NCBI RefSeq assembly: GCF_001311195.1
Contig: NZ_BBAJ01000003.1
Location: 1 to 64,000 of the forward strand
Source of the DNA: Lacticaseibacillus camelliae DSM 22697 = JCM 13995
Lineage (GTDB): Bacteria; Bacillota; Bacilli; Lactobacillales; Lactobacillaceae
Reading direction: 5' to 3'
DNA: 64,000 bases
Shown: positions 18,260-28,287 of the stretch, piece after piece
How positions within the stretch are numbered: the first letter of the stretch is position 1
How the letters are laid out: each line of letters starts with the position of its first letter
The notes under the pieces: generated by a model
The model's database searches: none
Told to the model about the DNA's origin: nothing
The model's input: the letters and a program-made list of their open reading frames with translations, nothing else
Program-made: the position numbers and the translations under genes

Positions 18260-18727
18260 TTAGTCAATCGGGATCTCGGGCATCGCCGCTCGGGCGGCTT
18301 TATTGGCAGCGGTCCGCGCTGCGTAACCCGCCTGAAGCTGCTGCCCCAGCGGCGTATCCGCCTCAAGGGTCGGCAGCTGGCTCCCTTTTTCCACGACAAA
18401 AGTCATCAGGCTCCACGCGGCCAGGTACTGCTCGCCAGTGTCCAAGTCCTCACCCACCATGCGCGTGAACACTTCGATCGACCGGTGACCATACCCGGTG
18501 ACAAAACTTTCGTAGGTCAACGCGTGACCAATCTGCACAGGGCTCACGTACACCATCCGGTCCAGCGAGCCCGTGACCATGTGGCTGCGCGCAAAGCGGT
18601 GCGCGGAGATGCTGGCAGTTTCGTCCAGCCACTCCAGCGTTTGACCGCCAAAGAGACTGCCGTGCTCGTTCATCTGGCCCTCAAAGATCCGGTGGGTCGT
18701 GGTAGAAATCGTTTCAGACATTTTCAT
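18260..18727 (-). CDS. Acyl-CoA thioesterase, hotdog fold
   Basis: 155 residues. Motifs RIFEGQMNEHGSLFGGQTLEWLDETASI and MVTGSLDRMVYVSPVQIGHAL are those of the YciA/BACH-type acyl-CoA hydrolases, with the catalytic Asp in the LDE helix. It hydrolyses acyl-CoA thioesters in the cytoplasm. It starts six bases after the helD stop, so it is probably cotranscribed with helD. A second ATG at 18721 is also possible; neither has a strong ribosome binding site. Confidence 0.85.
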   Translation of the reverse strand: MKMSETISTTTHRIFEGQMNEHGSLFGGQTLEWLDETASISAHRFARSHMVTGSLDRMVYVSPVQIGHALTYESFVTGYGHRSIEVFTRMVGEDLDTGEQYLAAWSLMTFVVEKGSQLPTLEADTPLGQQLQAGYAARTAANKAARAAMPEIPID

Positions 18728-18733
18728 GCAGGA

Positions 18734-21022
18734 TCACTTCGTTTCGTAAAGATCCATCGGCACGTCGGCAAGCAGTGGTGACAATGCCGGACTGGCAAAA
18801 ATCGTCAGGCGGTGCATCGCGCGGCTGGCGATCGTGTACAGCAGCTCCCGCTCGTCTTCGTGGTGGAACATCGCCGCATTCGCCTGCCACAGCACGACCG
18901 CATCAAACTCGAGCCCTTTGGCCAAGTATGACGGGACAATGATGACACCGGCGGCAAGCCGCTGATTTTCGGAACGGATCAAGGTCGTTTGGACCCCTTG
19001 GTCGAGCAACGTATGATGCAGCTTTTCGGCCTCTTCAAGGGTCTTGGCGATGATGGCCGTCGTCTGCTTGGCGGCGTTATCGATCTTGATCTGGTCCTGC
19101 AACGCGTTGATCAGCGCCGCCTCGTCCTGGCGCACGTACACCACGGGCAACGGTCCCTGACGATCGAAGGCTTCGATTTTCTGACCAGACTTCAAAATGG
19201 CCTTGGTGAACTCGGTGACCTGCTTGGTCGAACGGTACGAGCGGGTCAGCTGGACCACGCGCGTTTTCTCCGGGTCGAACAGCTTGGACACGTCGGCGAT
19301 CAGCGAGTGCGAGTTCTCCTTGGTGAAAATGGCCTGGTTCAAATCACCGAGTAGCGTGAACTTGGCCTTCGGGAAGCTCCGCTGCAGGTACGCCAGCTGA
19401 TACGGTGTGTAGTCCTGGATCTCGTCGATGAAGACATAGCGCATCTCCCGCTCGCCGTGCCGGCCGGTCATCAAATCGTACAAGTAGATGTATGGGGTGG
19501 CGTCTGCGATTGCCAGCCGTCGCGCCTTGAACTCGGTGACGAAGTGGTCGACCTCGGCCGCCCATTCGCTTTCGGTCAGGTCAAACTGACTGAGGTCCAG
19601 GTAGTGTGGCAGCTCACGCAGGAAGTTCACGTACTGGCCGCGCACATTCAGAAAGTGGTTGCGCACAATGGCCTGCTGAATCTCGCCAAAGGCCTGAATG
19701 ACGATTTTGCGCGCGAAGAAGCTGTACTCGGCGTCGCTGTCCTTGAACTCCTGCGGGCCGTCTTGCTGCAGGTCGCGCAGCTGTTCCTGCGACAGGTTCT
19801 GGACCGTGTCTTGGACCCAGTCCGCCTTCATTTCACTTTTGACTTTGCGGTTCAGCATGGAAATCAGCCGGTTTTTAGTCGCGTCCAGTCGGTTACCCAA
19901 GTGGTAGTTTTCGTTGTAGGAATAGAAAATGTCCTCGATCCGCTTACGGGAAATGAAGACCTTGTCGCGGAACCGGATGTCGCGGAAACGCATACCAGAT
20001 TGTTCAAGGGACGCCGTGTACTTGCTGGTCGCCTGAAAAAAGGCCAGGCTCGCCTTGAGCGTCTCAATTTTCTTCTGGCTCGGCGTCAGCTTCGCCTCAA
20101 ACTGCGAAAACAGGTCCTGGACCTCAATGTTCGGCACACGGCGCGTCACGTACTGATAAAACGTGAACTGTACCATGTTCTGCTCACCCAGCTCCGGCAG
20201 CACATTGCCGATGTAGTCGGAGAACAACTGGTTCGGCGAAAACATTATCACTTGGCTGGATGACAGGTTGCCACGATACCGGTACAGCAGGTAAGCCACA
20301 CGCTGCAATACTGCGGATGTTTTCCCAGAACCGGCCGCCCCTTGCACGAACAGCAGATCTGCCGTGGTGTCGCGGATGATCTGGTTCTGCTCGCGCTGAA
20401 TGGTGGTGACAATGCTCTTCATCTGGGTGTCCGACTTTTCGTTCAGGACCTCCAGCAGCATCTGGTCGCCGATGGTTTCCGTGGTGTCAAACATGGTTTG
20501 GATCTTGCCATCCGCGATCACGAACTGGCGCTTCAAGGAAACGTCCACGGTTTGCGGCCCGTCCGGCGTCTGGTAAGTAACGTGACCCAACCCACCATCG
20601 TAATAGATAGATGAAATCGGCGCGCGCCAGTCGTAAATTTCAAACTTACCCGCGGCGTTCGTGAAGGAGCCCAGGCCGATGTATATGGTCTCGGGCTTCT
20701 CCTGGCCCTCTTGAAAATCGATTCGCGCAAAGTACGGGCTCTTCTTGAGCCGCCGCACTGTCGCCAGCTGCAGGGTCGACTGCTTCCAGGCATTGCTGCG
20801 TTCATCGAGCATCTGCTGCTGCTGTTGAATGCTGGCCGCAGTTTCGATGGTCTCGGCATCGTTCGTCAGGTTGATCTTGGTATCGGCAAAGAAGTTCTTG
20901 TTCAGGTTGGTTTCCTCGGCCTTTGTCCGTGCAACCTCCGCACTCAGCCTGGTGTCCGCCGCTGCCAATTCCTTCATTGTGTGATCAAGATGCGCCTGTT
21001 CGAGCTGTTTCTGATCTGCCAC
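18734..21022 (-). CDS. helD: HelD-like superfamily 1 ATPase, RNA polymerase recycling factor
   Basis: 762 residues, intact. HelD proteins remove stalled or antibiotic-bound RNA polymerase from DNA using ATP. A long N-terminal coiled coil (about 1-90) would reach the secondary channel. Walker A GAAGSGKTS is at residues 228-236, Walker B and DE in YVFIDEIQDY, motif III LLGDLNQAIF, motif IV RSYRSTKQ and a C-terminal motif VIIVPSYLAKGLEFD. ATG 21022 follows AAGGGGGCCC. Length and motifs fit Firmicute HelD rather than a repair helicase. Confidence 0.88.
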   Translation of the reverse strand: MADQKQLEQAHLDHTMKELAAADTRLSAEVARTKAEETNLNKNFFADTKINLTNDAETIETAASIQQQQQMLDERSNAWKQSTLQLATVRRLKKSPYFARIDFQEGQEKPETIYIGLGSFTNAAGKFEIYDWRAPISSIYYDGGLGHVTYQTPDGPQTVDVSLKRQFVIADGKIQTMFDTTETIGDQMLLEVLNEKSDTQMKSIVTTIQREQNQIIRDTTADLLFVQGAAGSGKTSAVLQRVAYLLYRYRGNLSSSQVIMFSPNQLFSDYIGNVLPELGEQNMVQFTFYQYVTRRVPNIEVQDLFSQFEAKLTPSQKKIETLKASLAFFQATSKYTASLEQSGMRFRDIRFRDKVFISRKRIEDIFYSYNENYHLGNRLDATKNRLISMLNRKVKSEMKADWVQDTVQNLSQEQLRDLQQDGPQEFKDSDAEYSFFARKIVIQAFGEIQQAIVRNHFLNVRGQYVNFLRELPHYLDLSQFDLTESEWAAEVDHFVTEFKARRLAIADATPYIYLYDLMTGRHGEREMRYVFIDEIQDYTPYQLAYLQRSFPKAKFTLLGDLNQAIFTKENSHSLIADVSKLFDPEKTRVVQLTRSYRSTKQVTEFTKAILKSGQKIEAFDRQGPLPVVYVRQDEAALINALQDQIKIDNAAKQTTAIIAKTLEEAEKLHHTLLDQGVQTTLIRSENQRLAAGVIIVPSYLAKGLEFDAVVLWQANAAMFHHEDERELLYTIASRAMHRLTIFASPALSPLLADVPMDLYETK

Positions 21023-21143
21023 GCAAGGGCCCCCTTAAGGTAAAATAATCGTTGAACAATCATACCACTCGCACGGCGCCACTGCAATGAAAACAGCCCC
21101 TCACCCCCCTGGCCCCAAGCAGATTTTTACTGAGTTAACGCCA

Positions 21144-21185
21144 ATAAAAAAAAGGAAGCCGACTGACGCGTCGACTTCCTTATTT
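21144..21185 (-). terminator. Terminator of trpBA
   Basis: AAGGAAGTCGAC pairs with GTCGGCTTCCTT (one G-T) and is followed by eight T on the minus strand. Confidence 0.85.
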
Positions 21186-21243
21186 GATGATTGGTGAAGA
21201 TGAACGTCTAGTGTTAGAGGCGGTCATGGCTGGATCAGCGCTG

Positions 21244-21969
21244 CTACTTGACAGCGTTCAAATACTTAATGGTGCGTGCCGTCACCTCGGCCGGCTCGGT
21301 CAAGCCAACGAACGCCTCTGTCAGCTGCACCCCGGCGACCTTTTGCGCCAGGGTCTTGATGGTATCCGGATCATCACTAGCGGTATTGATCACAATGGGC
21401 AGGGCAGACGCCGCGTGGACCGCCCCCAGTTCTTGGCCCAGCAGTGGTTCAGGCAGTGCAGGAAACAGGGTCAAAAAGCCAACGGCCGGCTCGACCACGG
21501 TGGCAGTGCGGTCCGGACTGGCCGGGCCGACGATTGTGATGAAGTCGACCCCCGCCTTGGCGAGAAACGGCGCAAACAGGTGTGCCTCTTCGTGCGGCAT
21601 GTCGGGTACAATCACCCCGGCAACGTTGAGCCCCGCTGCCTTGTTGGCAAAGGCCTCAAACCCATACACAAAGGCAATGTTGGTATAGGTCACCAGCACG
21701 ATTGGAACAGCCGTTTGCGCCCGAATCGCAGCAATGGCGTCAAACGCTTCGGGGATGCTGATTCCACCATCTAGGGCGCGCAAATTGGCAGCCTTGACTG
21801 CTGGCCCATCTGCGACCGGGTCGGAAAACGGCAGCGCCAATTCGATCAGTGGTGCCCCGGCTGCCGCTTCAGCGACGACATTCGCGACGGTGGTTTTCAC
21901 GTCAGGATCACCGATGACTTGAAACGGGATCACTGCTTTTTGCTTGAAAATTTCTGTCATGTTAGTCAT
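21244..21969 (-). CDS. trpA: Tryptophan synthase alpha chain, atypical C-terminal half
   Basis: 241 residues, slightly short. Cleaves indole-3-glycerol phosphate and hands indole to TrpB. Catalytic Glu in [11 protein letters not shown] and Asp in DPVADGPAV are present. In the C-terminal half the usual phosphate loop (GFGI-type after a GVTG segment) is not visible; the sequence instead reads [13 protein letters not shown] and [13 protein letters not shown] in an otherwise smooth frame. Start chosen at ATG 21969, overlapping the trpB stop, with GGGGGG upstream; ATG 21960 is an alternative. Confidence 0.8.
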   Translation of the reverse strand: MTNMTEIFKQKAVIPFQVIGDPDVKTTVANVVAEAAAGAPLIELALPFSDPVADGPAVKAANLRALDGGISIPEAFDAIAAIRAQTAVPIVLVTYTNIAFVYGFEAFANKAAGLNVAGVIVPDMPHEEAHLFAPFLAKAGVDFITIVGPASPDRTATVVEPAVGFLTLFPALPEPLLGQELGAVHAASALPIVINTASDDPDTIKTLAQKVAGVQLTEAFVGLTEPAEVTARTIKYLNAVK

Positions 21970-23151
21970 TGAGATTGACCCCCCGATAATCTGCGACCTG
22001 GGCAACGTCTTTGTCGCCGCGGCCCGACAACGTGCAAATAATGATTTGGTCTGGCTCATGGTCTTAGCCAGCTTACGAGTGTAAGCCACTGCGTGTGAGC
22101 TTTCGATGGCCGCGATAATACCTTCCTTTTGCGCGATGTACTCAAACGCCTGCACCGCCTCCTCGTCGGTAATGCCAACGTAAGTGGCGCGACCGCTCGC
22201 CTGCAGCGCAGCGTGCTCAGGCCCGATGCCCGGATAGTCAAGGCCAGCTGAGATCGAGTAGACCTTCGCGATTTGACCGTCCTTATCCTGCAGGAACTTG
22301 GAAGCCATGCCGTGGAAGATCCCGTCGGAACCGAGCTCCAGCGTGGCGGCGGTTTTACCGGAAGCCAGGCCCTGGCCGCTGGCCTCGGCGCCGTACAGCT
22401 TGACCTCGGGGTCGTCCAGATAGGCGGCAAAACTGCCGATTGCATTGGACCCCCCGCCGCAGCAGGCCACAATGGCATCTGGCAGGCGGCCTTCCGCCTT
22501 AAGAATCTGCTCTTTGGACTCGGTCGAGATCACGCTTTGAAATTCGTGGACCATGGCCGGGTATGGCGCCGGGCCAACCGCCGAGCCAATCACGTAGAAG
22601 GTGTCCTGGGTGTGCTGCGACCAGTCAGCCAGCGCGGCGTTGACGGCATCCTTCAGCAGGCCTTGACCATCAGTGACAGGCACCACTTTGGCGCCGAGCA
22701 GCTCCATCCGAAACACGTTCAGCTTTTGTCGCTCGGTATCTTCTTTGCCCATGAAAATCTCACACTTCATGCCGAACAGGGCAGCAATGGTGGCCGTGGC
22801 CACGCCGTGCTGGCCCGCGCCAGTTTCAGCAATCAGCCGCGTCTTGCCCAGTTGTTTGGCCAAAAGGGCCTGCCCGATGACGTTATTGATCTTGTGGGCG
22901 CCGGTGTGGTTTAAGTCCTCGCGCTTCAGGTAAATCTTGGCCCCACCGATGTCTTCAGTCATGCGCCGCGCATAATACAGCAGGCTGGGCCGACCGGCGT
23001 AATCGTTCAGCAGCCGGTGAAACTCCTTTTGGAAGTTCTCATCCGTTTTGCAGGCCTGAAACGCCTCGTTCAGCTTCAGCAGCTCCGGCATCAGCGCCTC
23101 AGGGACGAACTGACCGCCGTACTGCCCAAAATGTATGTCTTGTTGTGCCAT
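21962..23151 (-). CDS. trpB: Tryptophan synthase beta chain, one frameshift near its end
   Basis: PLP enzyme joining indole and serine to tryptophan. Motifs: [17 protein letters not shown] Lys in [12 protein letters not shown], catalytic Glu in [11 protein letters not shown], and phosphate loop [13 protein letters not shown] missing G at about 22050 shifts the last 30 codons; repaired, they read [18 protein letters not shown] and end in the stop overlapping trpA, so the two are translationally coupled. About 397 residues. ATG 23151 follows GGAGAGATTC. Controlled by the T-box immediately upstream. Confidence 0.95.
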
Positions 23152-23185
23152 GTGAATCTCTCCTTTTTGTTGGAAAATATTTGCC

Positions 23186-23554
23186 AACAAAAAATCCGCC
23201 CCAAACCAGCCGACATGACTGATTAAGGACGGATTGACTCCGCGGTGCCACCTTAATTGCGCGCTGCACAAACAGCGCGCCCCTTGACGAAGGGCCAACA
23301 CCCTTCCGGTAACTGACGTATACCTCACGTACAGACTGACTTGCCTTCAAGCCCCGGTGCCGCAACGGAATTGCGGCACCTACGCTCTGGCTTTTGGTCT
23401 GTCCCTCAGTGGTCCATTTAACTGCCTGCGTTCGACGACACTCTCAGCTGCGGTCGCTCTCTGTGCGTGCACGACAATCTTGATCTCCACTTCAACGGTT
23501 TAGGACGAATTATTTTGTTACTGCGAGTCTAAGGCCTCGCTCATGAAACGTCAA
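23186..23554 (-). promoter_or_regulatory. Tryptophan-type T-box leader of trpBA
   Basis: Promoter TTGACG-17-TAGACT (23554-23526), then a leader with the conserved T-box sequence AAGGTGGCACCGCGG (about 23240-23256, minus strand). A terminator stem GTCAATCCGTCC/GGGCGGATT with T run follows, just before the trpB ribosome binding site. The bases AATGGACCACTGAGG place UGG at 23416-23414 as likely specifier codon, so uncharged tRNA-Trp would allow read-through. Only trpB and trpA follow. Confidence 0.88.
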
Positions 23555-23665
23555 CCGCTTTCACATAATTTTTTTTAATTAACCGAAGCCCGGCTGGTAG
23601 GCGGGACGCAAACGCCCCTCACTTGCGGTAAAATGGTCACAAATTCGGGTTGCTGGAGGTCCGCC

Positions 23666-25489
23666 ATGCAAAGTATTTCATTACTCGTCGTCCTGTTTGC
23701 GGCGCTGCTCACACCGCTTCTGATGGCCAAGTTCAACATTCACAGTCTTCCCACCGCGGTCGCCGAAATCATCGTCGGCATCATTTTGGGCAAGAGCCTG
23801 CTGGGCTGGGTCATCAGCAATGACGTGCTTGAAGAGCTGCGCACCCTAGGCGTCATTGTCCTGATTTTCCTATCCGGGATGGAGATCGATTTTTCGCTGT
23901 TCAAACCCCAAAAGCACCGCGACGGTAAAATCGCGTCGCACCGCTCGCCTTTTTGAGTTACGGCAGCATTGTCGTCATGGCGCTGCTTGTCGCCTGGGTG
24001 CTCGACCTGATTGGCTATATTCGCACATCGTGTTCGCGGCCATTATCTTTGCCACCGTCGCGCTAGGCGTCGTCATCGCCGCACTGAAGGAAAAGGAGCT
24101 CCTGAGCAAGCCCTTTGGCCAAACCATGTTACTGCTGGCGGCGCTGGGCGAAGTCCTGCCGCTGATTGCCCTGACGGTTTACCAGAACATCAACGGAACG
24201 TCTTCGCGCAGCGTCTGGCTGCTCCTGCTAATTTTCTTGGCGGCCATCTTCCTGCTGCTGCGGTTCCGCAAGCCTTACCAATGGTTTGCGGAAATTGATA
24301 AAAGCACCACGCAGCTGGACATTCGCCTCGCCTTTTTTTTCTGATCGTGACACTGGTCACCATCGCCGAGTCCGTCGGCGCCGAGAACATCCTGGGCGCC
24401 TTTCTCGCCGGCATGGTCATGAAGCTGCTGCGGCCGCGCGAGGAAACCGAAGACAAACTGACCAGCATCGGCTACGGCTTCTTCATCCCCATTTTCTTCA
24501 TCATGACCGGCGCCAACATGAACCTGCGCGCGATGTTCAAAGACCCTGCAAGCCTGGCGCTGATCCCAGTGCTGCTGGTCGGCTTTTTCGCCGCCAAGGC
24601 GCTGCTCCTGCCGCTGCTATTGACCCGTTTTCGCAAGCACAACGCGCTTGCCGGCACACTTCTGACCTCGACCACGATCACGTTGGTCATTCCGGCACTG
24701 TCGGTGGGCAAAAGCCTCGGCATCATCAGCAGTACCCAAAGCGCCGCTTTCACGCTGGCCGCTGTCATCACCTGTATCGTCAGTCCGATCCTGTTTAATA
24801 CCTTCTACGTTGCGGAAAAAGATGACATCAAAAAGACGCGTGTCCACATCATCGGTGCTAATCTCATGACGGTGCCAATCGTTCAGCAGCTCTCCAAAGG
24901 CTTGTATGACGTGCAGCTTTACACAGATGACCCCGTCAAGTTCAAGACTTATAACTCCGAGGCGCCGGTCACGCTGTTGAGCGACGTGACCGCACCGACA
25001 CTGCAAGCTGCTGAGGTGTTTGACGCCGATATCATCGTTCTCGCGCATTTTGATGAGGACAAAAATTTTGCGGTCGCGGAACTCGCGCTGGCCGCCAAGG
25101 TCCCACGTATCATCGCCCGTTTTGACGCCAAAAACGCCACCGATGCGCGCTATGACGAACTCGCGGCCCAAGGCGTCGAAGTCTACAACACGTTTGAGAC
25201 CAACATCGCGATGCTGCGCAGCCTGATTGAAACCCCATCGACCCTGAAGATCCTGCAGGATACCACGGCCGGGATTTTCGAAATTGTTGTCAACAACCGG
25301 CGCTTTGCCGGCTTGGAGGTCAAGAACCTGCCATACGTCAACGACATCACCATCAGCCAGATCTTCCGCGGGGACCACTTTATCGCCCCGCACGGCGACA
25401 CCCAGCTGCATCTGGGCGATCACATTATTTTCTCCGGCGACAAGGCGCAAATCGGCCAGATGCGGGCCGAATTCGAAAAGGTCAACTAG
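23666..25489 (+). CDS. KefB/CPA2-type cation:proton antiporter with TrkA domain, three frameshifts
   Basis: About 607 residues when repaired. Twelve to thirteen membrane helices (LTPLLMAKFNIHSLP, GMEIDFSLF) are followed by a TrkA-N domain (about 390-500, RVHIIGANLMTVPIVQQL) and a TrkA-C domain at the end (ITISQIFRGDHFIAPHGDT). Exchanges K+ or Na+ for protons, gated by nucleotide or ligand. Breaks: A lost at about 23929 (DGKNRVAPLAFLSYG), C lost at about 24024 (GYIPHIVFAAI), and T lost in the T8 run at 24323-24330. ATG 23666 after GGAGGTCCGCC. Confidence 0.88.
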
Positions 25490-25573
25490 CCTGACTTGGC
25501 GTCAAAACGCTTGTTGACCAGCCACCATGCGCTGGCCGAAAGTGATAGAATGAGATTAATCTAAGGAAATGCG

Positions 25574-26488
25574 GTGACCACGATGAAGCAAGGAACCACG
25601 ATTATTACGCTTGATAACGGCTACCACCTTTGGACCAACACTCAGGGTGAAGGCGACATTCACCTGCTCTGCCTGCACGGCGGCCCTGGTGGCAACCATG
25701 AATACTGGGAAAATTTTGGCGAGGAACTCAAGGACCTCGGCGTTCAGGTTCACATGTACGACCAGCTTGGCAGCTGGTACTCCGATCAACCGGACTACTC
25801 GGATCCGGAAATCGCGAAAAAGTACCTCACGACCGACTACTTCCTGGGCGAAGTCGAGGAAGTGCGCCAAAAGCTTGGCCTGGATCATTTTTACCTGATC
25901 GGCCAGAGTTGGGGCGGCGCCTTGACCCAGCTATATGCGCTGAAGTACGGCGAGCACCTCAAGGGCGCCATCATTTCGTCCATGATCGACAACATCGATG
26001 AATACGTCGAGCACGTCAACTATGTGCGCGAAGAGTGCCTACCGCCCAAGGCCGTCAAGTACATGAAGAAGATCGAAGCGGAAGGCAACTGGAAGGATGC
26101 CCAGTACCAGAAGTACGTCGACGTCTTGAACCGCAGCTACGTTGACCGCAAGCAGCCGCCTGCCATTTCGCACTTGATTGACACCACTGGCACCCCAGTG
26201 TACAACGCCTTCCAAGGCGACAACGAATTCGTGGTTACCGGCAAGCTGAAGGACTGGGACATTCGCGACCAGATCCACAACATTAAGGTGCCAACTCTGT
26301 TGACCTTCGGCGAGCACGAAACCATGCCGCTTCGCTCGGCTCAGCGCATGGCTGAAGACATTCCGCACGCGCGCCTTGTCACCACGCCGGATGGCGGCCA
26401 TCACCACATGATAGACAACGCGCCGGTTTACTTCGCGCACCTGAAGCAGTTCATCAAGGATGTCGAATCCGGCAACTTTAACGACTAA
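25574..26488 (+). CDS. pip: Proline iminopeptidase
   Basis: 304 residues, intact. Removes N-terminal proline from peptides in the cytoplasm, completing casein-peptide breakdown. Alpha/beta hydrolase: oxyanion segment LHGGPGGNHEYW, nucleophile Ser in GQSWGGALTQLYA, acid in FGEHE, and His in DGGHHHMID. GTG start at 25574 is chosen because AAGGA lies six bases before it; the ATG at 25583 is the usual alternative. Followed by its own terminator. Confidence 0.93.
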   Translation: MTTMKQGTTIITLDNGYHLWTNTQGEGDIHLLCLHGGPGGNHEYWENFGEELKDLGVQVHMYDQLGSWYSDQPDYSDPEIAKKYLTTDYFLGEVEEVRQKLGLDHFYLIGQSWGGALTQLYALKYGEHLKGAIISSMIDNIDEYVEHVNYVREECLPPKAVKYMKKIEAEGNWKDAQYQKYVDVLNRSYVDRKQPPAISHLIDTTGTPVYNAFQGDNEFVVTGKLKDWDIRDQIHNIKVPTLLTFGEHETMPLRSAQRMAEDIPHARLVTTPDGGHHHMIDNAPVYFAHLKQFIKDVESGNFND

Positions 26489-26496
26489 GTCATATT

Positions 26497-26526
26497 GCCA
26501 GCCCTTTGCGGCTGGCTTTTTTTTCG
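26497..26526 (+). terminator. Terminator of pip
   Basis: GCCAGCC/GGCTGGC stem, six-base loop, nine T. Confidence 0.9.
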
Positions 26527-26573
26527 TCGCAGCAAAGCGCTATAATGATGGCAAAGTTTAACGGAGGCACAAT

Positions 26574-27526
26574 ATGGCAGACATCGATACAATTATTGAC
26601 CGCGCGGAAAAGGACCCGAATATCGTCGCCATCGGCACAGAAGGGTCCGGCAATGATCCGGCCCAGGCCCCTGACAAGTGGACCGATTTGGACGTCACGC
26701 TGTTCGCCAGCGATCCTGCTCAAGTGGACGCCGAGGCCTGGGTCAAGGCGCTGGGCGAGCCTCGGCTGGTGCAGCACCTGCACGACACGCACCTGTTCGG
26801 TCCTGGCACTGGCGCTTGGGAATCCTGGCTGACCCGCTACCAAGGGACGCGTCGGATCGATTGGAAAATCGCGCCGGCAGCTGACGAAGCCGCGTACCTG
26901 GCCGCCGACCACTTGAACACGATCATTTGGCGGCAGGGTCAAGGCCGCGTCAGCCCACGTGCACTGATGCATCCAGCCATTTTCTCACGGTGCCGACGCA
27001 GGCGGACTACGAAGCGACCCTCAATGAAATCTTCTGGATCGCCGGCAATGTGATCAAGGGCCTTTCGCGCAACAACCTGCTTTACGCCAATGAGCAGTTC
27101 AACGCCCACCTGCGGCCGCAGGTGCTCAAGCTTTACGCCTACCGGGAAACGCTGGCACAAGATGGCCACTTTGACCCAGGCGTTAACTTCAAGAATGTCT
27201 GGTCCAAGCTGGCATCCTATGAGCAAAATCAACTCGCTGCCACATACGACCAAAGCAGCCGCGCGGCGACTCTGGCCAGCCTGAAAAACTGTGTAGTCAT
27301 CGTCGAAAGCGTGGTGGACGAGTTTAACGACGACCAGACTCTGCTGCGACCGGCCTGGATCGGCCCCGCCGACGCTCAGGTCACCAGCTGGTTCTTCGAC
27401 CTGACCGCACCGCTGAACGCCGAAAAAAAAGCCCAAGAAGCCGCGGCGGCCAAGCAGAAGGAAGAAATTGCTAAGCGCCACGCCGCCAAGCGTGCCGCGT
27501 ATTACGAAGGCGAGCAGCAGAGATAG
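26574..27526 (+). CDS. Aminoglycoside 6-adenylyltransferase-like nucleotidyltransferase, one frameshift
   Basis: About 317 residues when repaired. The nucleotidyltransferase fold is shown by GTEGSGND and the metal-binding pair in WTDLDVTLF. Then come DWKIAP and the C-terminal half of the ANT(6)/AadE family (EIFWIAGNVIKGLSRNNLLYA, TYDQSSRAATLASL). Family members adenylate streptomycin, but divergent chromosomal copies often have no proven resistance role. A missing A at about 26963 breaks it (VSPRATDASSHFLTV). The C-terminus ends in a charged Ala/Lys-rich helix. An A8 run at 27422-27429 is in frame here. Confidence 0.8.
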
Positions 27527-27623
27527 TTCGATCCAAGGGACGGCCGCCAGCCGCCCCCCCTTTTTGGCCTCGGCGGAAGCTTGTGCTGTGGTAAACTTGA
27601 GGTAAATATGACGGAGGTGCGCC

Positions 27624-28286
27624 ATGAAAACAGTTACCGTTTACCTGGTCCGGCACGGCCAGACCTGGTTCAATAAATTCAACAAGATGCAAGGCTGGTC
27701 GGACTCGCCACTGACGGAAAAAGGCATCGCGGATGGCAAGCGTGCCGGCGCGGCCTTGCGCCACGTCACGTTCACGCACGCTTACTGCAGCGACACCATG
27801 CGCGCTCGGCGCACGGCCGGCTTCATCCTCGACCAGAATTTCAACAGCAACGTTGAACTCACCGAAACCCCACTGTTTCGCGAGCAGTTCTACGGTTACT
27901 TCGAAGGCGAGGACTCGCCTAAGACCTGGTACGCGGTCGGCATGCCTCACGGTGTCCCCACCTTCAAGGAACTGATTGAGAAATTCGGCGTCGACGCGAC
28001 AAAGGACTTTATGCACGAGGCTGATCCCTTCCACGACGCCGAGGACGCGCTGACTTACTGGAACCGGCTGCAAAAAGGCTTCAAGCTGCTGCGCGACCAG
28101 AACCAAAACGGTGACAATGTCCTTCTGGTCACCCATGGGACAACCATCCGCAGCATCATCGACAAATTTGGCAAAGCGGACGGCTGGGTGGTCACCGATT
28201 CGCCGCGCAACGGTTCCATCTCGCGCATTGCACTCACCGACGAAGGCATCAAGGTGCTCGGCTACAACGAGCTCAAGCTGGTCTAA
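27624..28286 (+). CDS. Histidine phosphatase family protein (phosphoglycerate mutase-like)
   Basis: 220 residues, intact. The phospho-His motif LVRHGQTWFN is at residues 8-17, a second Arg in SDTMRARRTA, Glu in LREQFYGYFEGE, and the second His in LVTHGTTIRSI. Members are cofactor-independent phosphatases of small molecules or true mutases; this subgroup is usually called phosphoglycerate mutase in lactobacilli without proof. ATG after GGAGGTGCGCC. One base separates its stop from the TetR start, so they form an operon. Confidence 0.88.
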   Translation: MKTVTVYLVRHGQTWFNKFNKMQGWSDSPLTEKGIADGKRAGAALRHVTFTHAYCSDTMRARRTAGFILDQNFNSNVELTETPLFREQFYGYFEGEDSPKTWYAVGMPHGVPTFKELIEKFGVDATKDFMHEADPFHDAEDALTYWNRLQKGFKLLRDQNQNGDNVLLVTHGTTIRSIIDKFGKADGWVVTDSPRNGSISRIALTDEGIKVLGYNELKLV

Positions 28287-28287
28287 G

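Noticed and set aside
21244-23328. A single TrpB-TrpA fusion protein of 694 residues
   Set aside because: The fusion arises from one missing base near the end of trpB. Restoring it gives separate genes with overlapping stop and start; the N-terminal extension above 23151 is translated T-box leader.
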